Source: Verrucomicrobiota bacterium
Lineage (GTDB): Bacteria > Verrucomicrobiota > Verrucomicrobiia > Opitutales > Opitutaceae
Direction: 5' to 3'
Assembly: GCA_023446735.1 (NCBI GenBank)
Contig: JAEXPQ010000150.1
Span: 1-64,000 of the forward strand
DNA: 64,000 nt
Under the pieces are notes generated by a model. The model made no database searches and was not told where the DNA came from. It saw only the letters and a list, made by a program, of their open reading frames with translations. Of the stretch, positions 25,533 to 32,278 are shown in pieces; position 1 is the stretch's first letter; each line of letters begins with the position of its first letter. Made by a program: the position numbers and the translations under genes.

Positions 25533-27023
25533 ATGAAGTTCCCTATCTGGCGCCCCAGCACCCCGTCTTTAGTGTGGCCGGCATTGGCTGTCATAGTCTT
25601 CTGCTCTTTGGCGGCCTTTCTGATCGAGAATGCGGCACTAAACACAGACGAAGGATTCTATGCCAACGCGTGCCGGTTGGCCTTTCGAGGAGAGCTTCCC
25701 TACCGCGACTTCGGTTATACCCAGACGCCGGCCTTTCCTTACCTCCAAGGGCTCGCACTCTATTGGGCGAGCTTCACGGTGGGGGCAGAGCGCTGGATCA
25801 ATGCCTTGTGGACTGGAATCGCCCTTGTGCTAGTCTATCGGAGGCTCCGGTCGGGCGGATTGTCGACCCTTGGAAGTTCCGGAATGGTGTTGCTGTTTGT
25901 GACCTCGGTGCCGTTGCTGTATTACTGCACAATCGGAAAGACCTACGCGCTTGCCCAGTTGCTGCTGGTCCTCGCCGGTATCGGGCTCTGGCGTGAGAAT
26001 CCCCGGCACGCTTTGCTGCAGACGGCGTTTTTCGGTACGCTTGCGGTGGGGTGCCGATTACCGGTAGCACCGACGGTGGCGGTGCTGTACCTCGCGGTAC
26101 TCGTTCGCGGTTGGAGAGAGAAAGCCGGCTTCACGTATCTCGTCTTGCCTCCGCTGATCTTTGGCGCGGCAGTCTTTCTACCGTTTCTTTTGAGTGCTCC
26201 GGAAAATTTCTATTTCTGGAACTGGGAGATTCACCACCTCCGGGATGTGCCTCGTCGGGCTGCTCTTGATGTTGTTTGGTTGGTGATGCTCTTGGTCCCG
26301 AGCCTGTTGGTTGTTGGTTTGGTGGCGCCGATTGCCCGGGGGTGGCGAGGCATCTTGGCTCCCGAGCGCAGGTCGTTCACCTTTTGCCTGGTCGCCGCGT
26401 GGACAGGTATCTTGGTCAATACCGTGGCCGGATCTATGTACGCGGAGTACGTGGTTCCTTTCTTCGCATTGCTGCTGATCGGCGCCGGAGGGTTGATCTC
26501 AGAACGAAGGATCCGGCCATCGGTGCAAGCCGGTTGCTTGGTTTTGGGGTGCCTTCTGAACCTCGGTGCTCTATCGCTAGAGACGGAGAAGAGCTATATC
26601 GAACGCGGCTTCGGTTCCGATTTGCGGGCGGCCGGTAAGTTTCTCCGTGGGAATACCTCAGAAGGGGCGCTTGTGATCGGCTCTCTGCTAGACGTGACTT
26701 TGGAGGCGGGGCGTGAGTCGCACCCACGGCTGGCGATGGGCTTGTTCACCGTGACCGGCGATTGCTCGCCTGCTACCGCTGAGCGGTTGCGGATGATGCA
26801 TCTGGTCGAGTTGGTCTATCTAGTCCAGAGGGGTGACGCCGAGGGGGTGGTTCTATGTACGGGCGGCAATGTCAATTTCGAGTATTCCGTGCCGAGTATG
26901 AAGCCTTTCAAGGACGCGGGGACCAAACTGCTGCACGCTGCCATCTGGGAAGGGAAGTATCGGCTGGCTTATCGCAACTCCACCTACATCGTTCTTTTAC
27001 GGAAGAACTCGACTGGTCTTTGA
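25533..27023 (+). CDS. GT39-like membrane glycosyltransferase
   Basis: 496 residues starting at ATG 25533. About ten membrane helices. The first periplasmic loop carries ALNTDEGFYANACRLA and FGYTQTPAFPYLQGLALY, the acidic motif and Tyr/Pro-rich stretch typical of dolichyl-phosphate-mannose protein mannosyltransferase-like (PMT_2) proteins. The C-terminal domain is soluble. The substrate is unknown. It lies 53 bp after the previous GT-C gene and converges with the glycosyltransferase on the other strand. Confidence 0.75.
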   Translation: MKFPIWRPSTPSLVWPALAVIVFCSLAAFLIENAALNTDEGFYANACRLAFRGELPYRDFGYTQTPAFPYLQGLALYWASFTVGAERWINALWTGIALVLVYRRLRSGGLSTLGSSGMVLLFVTSVPLLYYCTIGKTYALAQLLLVLAGIGLWRENPRHALLQTAFFGTLAVGCRLPVAPTVAVLYLAVLVRGWREKAGFTYLVLPPLIFGAAVFLPFLLSAPENFYFWNWEIHHLRDVPRRAALDVVWLVMLLVPSLLVVGLVAPIARGWRGILAPERRSFTFCLVAAWTGILVNTVAGSMYAEYVVPFFALLLIGAGGLISERRIRPSVQAGCLVLGCLLNLGALSLETEKSYIERGFGSDLRAAGKFLRGNTSEGALVIGSLLDVTLEAGRESHPRLAMGLFTVTGDCSPATAERLRMMHLVELVYLVQRGDAEGVVLCTGGNVNFEYSVPSMKPFKDAGTKLLHAAIWEGKYRLAYRNSTYIVLLRKNSTGL

Positions 27024-27061
27024 GGTTCTCGCTTCTGTTGACCGGCCAGAGAGGGGGGCGC

Positions 27062-27811
27062 CTACCGGTGGCGGTAGTCGCCGCGGCTGAAATACTTCTC
27101 CAGCCAGACGTAGGCGCAGATGAAGAAGTAGCGGGAGCCCATTTCCTTGATCTTGAGTTTCGCCTCACCGTATTTGCGGTTTTGCCATGAGATGGGGCAA
27201 ACCTTGAAGGTGAAGCCGCGCACGATGGCCTTTAGGGGAAGCTCGACGGTGAGGTTGAAGTGCGGTGCGATGAGGGGACGGCAGCCGTCGATCACGGTGC
27301 GGCGGTAGGCTTTGAAGGCGTTGGTCGTGTCGTTGAGGCCGTGGCGGAAGCCGAGCTTGACGAGGAAGTTCGCCAGCCGGTTCACGAGGAGCTTGATGCG
27401 TGGGTAATCGACCACTTTGCCTCCCTTGATGAAGCGGCTGCCAAAGGCGCAGTCGTAGCCCTCGTTGAGGATCTTCCAGTAGGCGACGGCGTCGCTCGGC
27501 GAGTCCGAGGCGTCGGCCATCATGATGACGCAGGAGTCGCCGGTCATGTGGTTGAGTCCACAGATGATGGCGCGGCCGAAGCCGTGCGGGCCGGGATTCC
27601 GGGTGGGCGCGAGGGTGGGCACCTTCTGCTTGAGCGCCTGGAGCACCTGCCACGTGCCGTCCTTTGAGCCATCGTCGACAACGACAATCTCGTGCGGAAT
27701 GCCGGCGCGGGTGAAGGTCTCGTGGATCTCGGTGACGGTCGCCGGCAGCGACTCCTCCTCGTCGCGGGCGGGGATGACGACCGAGAACAGTTTCAGCGCG
27801 TTGGGGATCAT
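27062..27811 (-). CDS. Dolichol-phosphate mannosyltransferase-like GT2
   Basis: 249 residues. GT-A motifs: FSVVIPARDEEESLP, IVVVDDGSKDGTWQVL, GRAIICGLNHMTGD and ADASDSPSDA, with GSRFIKGG and LNDTTNAFKAYRR typical of the DPM1/GtrB branch. Unlike GtrB it lacks C-terminal membrane helices, as in DPM1. It likely transfers a hexose from a nucleotide donor to polyprenyl phosphate, supplying the GT-C enzymes nearby. It is the last gene of a minus-strand run, 4 bp after the methyltransferase. Confidence 0.88.
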   Translation of the reverse strand: MIPNALKLFSVVIPARDEEESLPATVTEIHETFTRAGIPHEIVVVDDGSKDGTWQVLQALKQKVPTLAPTRNPGPHGFGRAIICGLNHMTGDSCVIMMADASDSPSDAVAYWKILNEGYDCAFGSRFIKGGKVVDYPRIKLLVNRLANFLVKLGFRHGLNDTTNAFKAYRRTVIDGCRPLIAPHFNLTVELPLKAIVRGFTFKVCPISWQNRKYGEAKLKIKEMGSRYFFICAYVWLEKYFSRGDYRHR

Positions 27812-27815
27812 GGGC

Positions 27816-28496
27816 TCAGGCGGCGGGCTTGCGCCCGACGACGAGGAACTGGTGGCCGAAGATCGGCCAGAGGAGGGGCAGGGCCAGGTAGAGCTTTAGC
27901 ATCCAGAGCGGGTAACGCAGCTTGCCCGACATCGTGTAGGGAAGGAAAGAGGCGATGCGGGACGGGACCTCAAATCCGACGGTTTGCAGGCCCTCGCCGA
28001 GGGAGAGGTCGGTAAGGCAGAGATAGTGATCCCAGAAATCCCAGTACTTGCCGGGGACGCGGCGGATATTTGGCCCGAGCGCGATCAGGACGCCGCCCGG
28101 TTTCAAGCAACGGCGGGCTTCACGGAGCGTGCGTGCGAGCGTGGCCTTGTCGGGAAGGTGCTCGAAGAAGTTGCTGGTGAAAACGACGTCGAGCGAATCC
28201 TCGGCCAGCGGCCACGGCTTGGAGCAGTCCTGTTCGAAGAACTGGATGCCTTGCGCGAGGTGGCGCGGGGCGTTGGGGTTGAGATCCATGCCGTACTTCC
28301 GGCCGGCGTGGATGTTGTTGATGAATTCGCCGTAGCCGCAGCCGAGGTCGAGCACGGCGCCGTCGGCCGGTACCCATCGCTGGAAGAACGAACCGGTGAG
28401 CACCTGCCAGACGGCGTTGCGGTAGGCAACTTGGGCATCGAACCGTTGTTGGTAGATTCGTTGCAGCTCGGTGGGTACGGGATCGTTGGCGGACAT
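27816..28496 (-). CDS. Class I SAM-dependent methyltransferase
   Basis: 226 residues. Motif I is AVLDLGCGYGEFINNI, the acidic residue is in KYGMDLNPNA, and SLDVVFTSNFFEHLPD and CLKPGGVLIALGPNIR complete the Methyltransf_11 pattern. The C-terminus has a hydrophobic stretch (LYLALPLLWPIFG) that may touch the membrane. It sits between an epimerase and a DPM1-like transferase, a grouping that suggests methylation of a lipid-linked or nucleotide sugar. Confidence 0.82.
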   Translation of the reverse strand: MSANDPVPTELQRIYQQRFDAQVAYRNAVWQVLTGSFFQRWVPADGAVLDLGCGYGEFINNIHAGRKYGMDLNPNAPRHLAQGIQFFEQDCSKPWPLAEDSLDVVFTSNFFEHLPDKATLARTLREARRCLKPGGVLIALGPNIRRVPGKYWDFWDHYLCLTDLSLGEGLQTVGFEVPSRIASFLPYTMSGKLRYPLWMLKLYLALPLLWPIFGHQFLVVGRKPAA

Positions 28497-28518
28497 AATG
28501 GACCGGCGGATGCGGGAA

Positions 28519-29610
28519 TCAAAAAGGAGCGGAGAGGTCGAGCCACTCCGGGTGTTTCTGGGCGTGGACGGCGATCTCCTCGAGGATGGCGGGGAGCGGC
28601 GTCTGCGGCTGCCAGCCCCAGACTTTGGAGGCGTGGGAGGCGTCGAGCACCATCCAGGGGATGTCGAAGGGGCGTGGCTGCGGGTCGGAGGCGACGGCGT
28701 GTGGGCCGAACCGGCCGTCGCACCACGCGGTGAGCTGCTGGAGCGACATCGAGGCGGCGGCGCCGCCGGCGATGTTGCAGATGCGCGGCGAGAGCGCGGG
28801 AGCAGCCCGTTCGACAGGCTCAGGGCAAGCGAACTGTTTCAATAGCAGCGGCGCGAGGTCACGCGGGTGCAGGCAGTCGCGCACCTGGTGGCCGCGGCCA
28901 TCGAAGCCGATGTACTTGAGCGGGCGGCGGCGAAGGTGGGTGTTGATCCAGTAGGCGAAGATGCCCTGGTCGGGACGACCGAACTGACCGGCTCCGGCGA
29001 GCACGCCGCAGCGGTTGATCCAGACCGGAAAGTTGAACGTCTCGCCGTACTCGAGGGCGAGCGCCTCGCTGGTGACCTTGGTCGCGCCGTAGAGCGAGAC
29101 GGGCGCGGTGGTGGCGAAGCTCTCGTGCACGCCGGCCGGGCTCACGCCGGCAGGTAGCGGCCGGTTCGTATCCGGACAGTAGGCACCGCGGTCGGCCACG
29201 ACCGGCAGCGCGGCGAGCGGGGCGATCGAGTAGACGCGGCTGGTGCTGAGGAGGACGAAGCCGGCGCGGTGCGCTTTGCAGAATTCCAGCATGTTCACCG
29301 TGCCGATGAGATTGTGCTCCACAAGTTGGCGGGAGCTCGTCTTGCCGTCGATGCCGGCGAGGACGCTCGGGTTGGCGGCGGCGTCGATCACCCAGTCGAC
29401 GGCCGGTAGGCACTCGAGGTCGCTGGCGGTGCGCAGATCGCCGTGGTGGAGCTTCACGCCGCGGGCCTTCAGGGCGGCGCGGTTCGACTCGGCGCCGGGG
29501 CGAATGAAGTTGTCGAGGCCGACGAGCTGCAGGCCGGGCACGGTGTCGAGCAGGGCGTGGGCGAGCGTGCTGCCGACGAAGCCGCAGATGCCGGTGAGGA
29601 GGAGGCGCAT
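28519..29610 (-). CDS. NAD-dependent epimerase/dehydratase, CDP-paratose 2-epimerase-like SDR
   Basis: 363 residues. The Rossmann motif is LLLTGICGFVGSTLAHAL. The catalytic Ser lies in LLSTSRVYS and the Tyr/Lys in SLYGATK. RPDQGIFAYW and IGFDGRGHQVRDCLHPRDLA match the CDP-tyvelose/paratose epimerase branch of extended SDRs. A stretch FACPEPVERAAP (from DNA 28804-28834) is encoded by a short repeat common in other genomes and looks inserted. The start directly follows a CCACCGTC-type tract. It probably makes a deoxyhexose donor for the polysaccharide, with the second epimerase upstream. Confidence 0.82.
   Translation of the reverse strand: MRLLLTGICGFVGSTLAHALLDTVPGLQLVGLDNFIRPGAESNRAALKARGVKLHHGDLRTASDLECLPAVDWVIDAAANPSVLAGIDGKTSSRQLVEHNLIGTVNMLEFCKAHRAGFVLLSTSRVYSIAPLAALPVVADRGAYCPDTNRPLPAGVSPAGVHESFATTAPVSLYGATKVTSEALALEYGETFNFPVWINRCGVLAGAGQFGRPDQGIFAYWINTHLRRRPLKYIGFDGRGHQVRDCLHPRDLAPLLLKQFACPEPVERAAPALSPRICNIAGGAAASMSLQQLTAWCDGRFGPHAVASDPQPRPFDIPWMVLDASHASKVWGWQPQTPLPAILEEIAVHAQKHPEWLDLSAPF
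28804..28834. repeat. ttcgacaggctcagggc repeat inside the epimerase gene
   Basis: agcccgttcgacaggctcag continues gggcaagcgaac. In frame it encodes CPEPVER. Related sequences lie at 54062-54092 (inside a GT2 gene) and 61961-61989 (intergenic). Confidence 0.7.
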
Positions 29611-29645
29611 GTACAGTGGACAGTCGACGGTGGTCGGTGGGCAGT
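29611..29645. repeat. CCACCGTC-type tract abutting the epimerase start
   Basis: On the + strand gtacagtggacagtcgacgg continues tggtcggtgggcag. On the mRNA strand it forms a pyrimidine-rich leader running to the ATG at 29610. Confidence 0.65.
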
Positions 29646-29922
29646 GAGGGGCGGGGGCCGGGAGACGGAAGTCGAGGGAAGAGAGAGTCGAGGGCTAGGG
29701 TTGGGGCGGGTGGTGTTCCGGTGTGACGCAGGCTTTCGAGATAATTCTCGTCGGTATACCCTATACGAAGCAGTTGGGCTCAGAGGCCATAGCGATAAGG
29801 CTGGAGAACCCAGAGCGGCTCCGCCGCAACCAAGGCCGGTGGAACCGCTGATGCACGCTGATTAACGCTGATCCGGAAGATTCCGGAAGGCGCGGCAAAT
29901 CCACACGGAGACGGCATTGGCT

Positions 29923-30001
29923 CACGCCGAGGCGCGGAGACCGCGGAGGGTTCGGAAGGCGGAAGGGAACGTTTTCTCTGCGTCCTCCGCGGCTCCGCGT
30001 G
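29923..30001. repeat. Imperfect inverted repeat of the cgcggag / ctccgcg type
   Basis: Left arm 29923-29948 (cacgccgaggcgcggagacc...) pairs with 29976-30001 (ctctgcgtcctccgcggctc...). It is a GC-rich relative of the ccacagag-type inverted repeat at 37845-37984. Confidence 0.65.
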
Positions 30002-30111
30002 CCACCACTCTGGCGTTCGTTCACAGCTGGCGCGCGTGATCGAGGGAAACCTTCCCGAAAAACGATGGTTTGCTGAGATAGTAGTACGGAGGACGGGGGC
30101 GGCGGGGGCGG

Positions 30112-30180
30112 CGAACATCGAACATTCAACTTTGAGTTCGGAACTCCGACTCGAAACCCGAAACTCGGAACTCGAAACCG
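30112..30180. repeat. gaactc/gaaccc degenerate tract
   Basis: It begins cgaacatcgaaca, as does the tract at 3549, and continues with gaactccgactcgaaaccc-type units. Confidence 0.75.
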
Positions 30181-30335
30181 CGCCGCGCAGCGGCGGGCGT
30201 ACAGTCCGACCCACCATCGGAGGGACGGACGGAACGGGAAGCGTTCCGCTACCGGAGTTCCGGAATCCGTGCGATCTGTGCAATCCGTGGTCCCTCCGTC
30301 TGCCCGTACCGTTGCGGCGGAGCCGCTCTGGGCAG

Positions 30336-30421
30336 CTCCTGTGATCGAGCTGCCGCGCGAGCTGCCAGACCTCCAGTTTCTCGAAGCGGAATACTGGTCG
30401 TTGCATAGGGTTCGTCTCCAA
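30336..30421 (-). pseudogene. Truncated four-helix-bundle protein gene (23S rRNA-intervening-sequence type)
   Basis: The frame starts METNPMQRPVFRFEKLEVWQ and continues LARQLD. FRFEKLEVWQ-A-R is the opening of the S23/IVP four-helix-bundle family, usually about 120 residues long and structurally related to the Avd protein of diversity-generating retroelements. After about 26 codons the homology stops, at the edge of a 22-base inverted repeat, and the frame continues into repeat-derived sequence. It is therefore a remnant. No reverse transcriptase is nearby. Confidence 0.65.
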
Positions 30422-30436
30422 AGCGCTCGTCCCTCG

Positions 30437-31495
30437 TCAGTTCTTGGGCCGCTTCCGCCAAGCCTCGACGATCTGGCGGATCGTCTCCTCGAGGCTCACG
30501 GAGATGTCCCAGCTCGGGTAGTGGGAGCGCATCTTCCGGAGGTCGGAGTAGTAGCAGATGTGGTCGCCGATGCGGTTCTGGTCGACGTAGGTGTAGACCT
30601 GCTTTTTGCCGGAGAACTTCTCCGCGATCGCGAACGCTTCGAGGATGGAGCAGCTGTTGGCCTTGCCGCCGCCGAGGTTGTAGACCTCGCCCACGCGCGG
30701 GGCGGAGACGAAGGCGTGCATGAACCGGGCGACGTCGAGCGAGTGGATGTTGTCGCGCACCTGCTTGCCCTTGTAGCCGAAGACCCGGTACTCCTTGCCC
30801 TCGAGGTTGCACTTCACGAGGTAGGAGAGGAAGCCGTGGAGCTCGACGCCGGTGTGGTTGGGGCCGGTGAGGCAGCCGCCGCGCAGGCAGCACGTGGGCA
30901 TGCCGAAATAGCGGCCGTACTCCTGGACCATCACGTCGGCGGCGACCTTGGATGCGCCGAAGAGCGAGTGCTTGGACTGGTCGATGGTGAAGGTCTCGGC
31001 GATGCCGTGCTCGTAGGCGGCGTCGGCGTAGTCCCAGCGGGTCGCGAGCTCCTGGAGCGCGACGCGGTTGGGGGCGTCGCCGTAGACCTTGTTGGTCGAC
31101 ATATGCACGAACGGCACCTCGGGGTTCACCTGGCGGTTGGCCTCGAGCAGGTTGAGCGTGCCGACGGCATTGGTGTCGAAGTCGTCGAAGGGGATGGCGG
31201 CGGCGCGGTCGTGCGAAGGCTGGGCGGCGGTGTGGACGATGACGTCGGGCTTCACCTCCTTGACCAGGGCGAGCACGCCGGCGCGATCACGGATGTCCAG
31301 CTCGTGGTGCTGGAAGCCGGGCAGGTCGCGCAGGAGGCGCTGCTGGTTCCAGCGGGTGTCGCCCTGCGGGCCGAAGAAGACGGCGCGCTGGTTGTTGTCC
31401 ACCCCGTGGATCGTGTAGCCCTGCCTGGAGAAATAGACGCAGACCTCCGAGCCGATGAGGCCAGAGGAGCCGGTGACGAGGAGACGTTTCGCCAT
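30437..31495 (-). CDS. CDP-paratose 2-epimerase-like SDR
   Basis: 352 residues. Rossmann motif [18 protein letters not shown], active-site [13 protein letters not shown] and the Tyr/Lys region ([15 protein letters not shown]), in which Phe replaces the usual Tyr. [20 protein letters not shown] and [20 protein letters not shown] are hallmarks of CDP-tyvelose 2-epimerase-type enzymes. These act on CDP-3,6-dideoxyhexoses; rfbF, rfbG and rfbH homologues are not in the window, so the real substrate may differ. It lies upstream of, and in the same direction as, the other epimerase, methyltransferase and DPM1-like genes, though separated by the repeat-rich gap. Confidence 0.85.
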   Translation of the reverse strand: MAKRLLVTGSSGLIGSEVCVYFSRQGYTIHGVDNNQRAVFFGPQGDTRWNQQRLLRDLPGFQHHELDIRDRAGVLALVKEVKPDVIVHTAAQPSHDRAAAIPFDDFDTNAVGTLNLLEANRQVNPEVPFVHMSTNKVYGDAPNRVALQELATRWDYADAAYEHGIAETFTIDQSKHSLFGASKVAADVMVQEYGRYFGMPTCCLRGGCLTGPNHTGVELHGFLSYLVKCNLEGKEYRVFGYKGKQVRDNIHSLDVARFMHAFVSAPRVGEVYNLGGGKANSCSILEAFAIAEKFSGKKQVYTYVDQNRIGDHICYYSDLRKMRSHYPSWDISVSLEETIRQIVEAWRKRPKN

Positions 31496-31600
31496 AAATT
31501 AGAAGGTATGAGAACTGCTTTTGATAAGGCGCTAACTCTTCAGTCGATGCTGGCGCGAAGTTCTCCGTGCCGGGATCGACGGCGGCCAATGAGCGGCTGG

Positions 31601-32269
31601 CTATTTTGTGTTGGAGAACTCCAAGACTAGCCAGTAGCCAAACGGAAACACGGGGTGCACCCTGACGTTACTGAGATCAATTGTGGCAAGGAAATCGTCC
31701 AGATAGAACAGTGGTTCAAATCCAATAATCCTCGCGAACGGGGTAAGCGCCTTCTCAATTACGCTCATGAGTGAACCTTTCCGGCTGAAGTGATTTACGA
31801 TGAAAATTCGGCCCGATTCCTTGGTCACGCGCTTCATTTCACGAATCATCCCTGCGGGGTCGGGTGTGACAGACGCGACGTACATTGCAACGCTTTGGTC
31901 GAATTCGCCATCATCGAACTCTAGACTTCCGGCATCCATTCGAAGCAGTCGGACTCCCTTGCGTCCACTTCGCGCAATCCGCTGTCGCGCGCGTTCCAGC
32001 ATCTGCTCCGAAAGATCGATGCCGGTGACTTCGGTTCCAGTCGGGTAAAGGTCCAATGATAAACCCGTTCCAATTCCGATCTCTAGGACTCTTTCGGATG
32101 TAGTCGGCTTCATTCGGAGGAGTGCTTCGCTGCGGCCTGGACCAAGCGAATGCCCGAAGATGGTATCGTAAACCCGAGCGTATCGTCGATAGCAGTCACG
32201 GACCGACTCGTGCGCAAGCAGTCCTTTGTGGCTTCTCCTGGTGGGGAGCTGAACTGTAAGGTGTGGCAT
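31601..32269 (-). CDS. Phospholipid N-methyltransferase-like (PmtA-type) SAM methyltransferase
   Basis: 222 residues. YRRYARVYDTIFGHSLGPGR precedes motif I (RVLEIGIGTGLSLDLYP), and the acidic post-I motif is VTGIDLSEQML. The YDxxFGxxxxPGR entry is typical of Rhodobacter-type PmtA, which methylates phosphatidylethanolamine to phosphatidylcholine. The C-terminal FIVNHFSRKGSL also fits. It starts 9 bp after the stop of the membrane alkaline-phosphatase-superfamily gene. Base composition is visibly less GC-rich than in most neighbours. Confidence 0.78.
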   Translation of the reverse strand: MPHLTVQLPTRRSHKGLLAHESVRDCYRRYARVYDTIFGHSLGPGRSEALLRMKPTTSERVLEIGIGTGLSLDLYPTGTEVTGIDLSEQMLERARQRIARSGRKGVRLLRMDAGSLEFDDGEFDQSVAMYVASVTPDPAGMIREMKRVTKESGRIFIVNHFSRKGSLMSVIEKALTPFARIIGFEPLFYLDDFLATIDLSNVRVHPVFPFGYWLVLEFSNTK

Positions 32270-32278
32270 GTGTGTCGC

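Larger units (their letters stand above)
29809..30332. repeat. Segment bounded by 22-base perfect inverted repeats
   Basis: Left end 29809-29830 (cccagagcggctccgccgca then ac) is the exact reverse complement of 30311-30332. The bounded 524 bp encode no protein that I recognise. The right end lies directly against the point where the four-helix-bundle reading frame is lost. Confidence 0.75.
29611..30436. other. Repeat-rich gap with remnants of several elements
   Basis: About 826 bp without an intact gene. In order: a CCACCGTC-type tract against the epimerase start (29611-29645); a 22-base inverted repeat bounding 29809-30332; a gctgatgcacgctgattaac stretch (from 29847); an imperfect inverted repeat (29923-29948 and 29976-30001); a gaactc-type tract (30112-30180); a cggaatccgtgcgatctgtg stretch; and a truncated four-helix-bundle gene at the end. 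Confidence 0.75.

Noticed and set aside
30336..30421. Possible diversity-generating retroelement (Avd-like start)
   Set aside because: There is no reverse transcriptase, template repeat or variable repeat. Only a truncated four-helix-bundle start remains.
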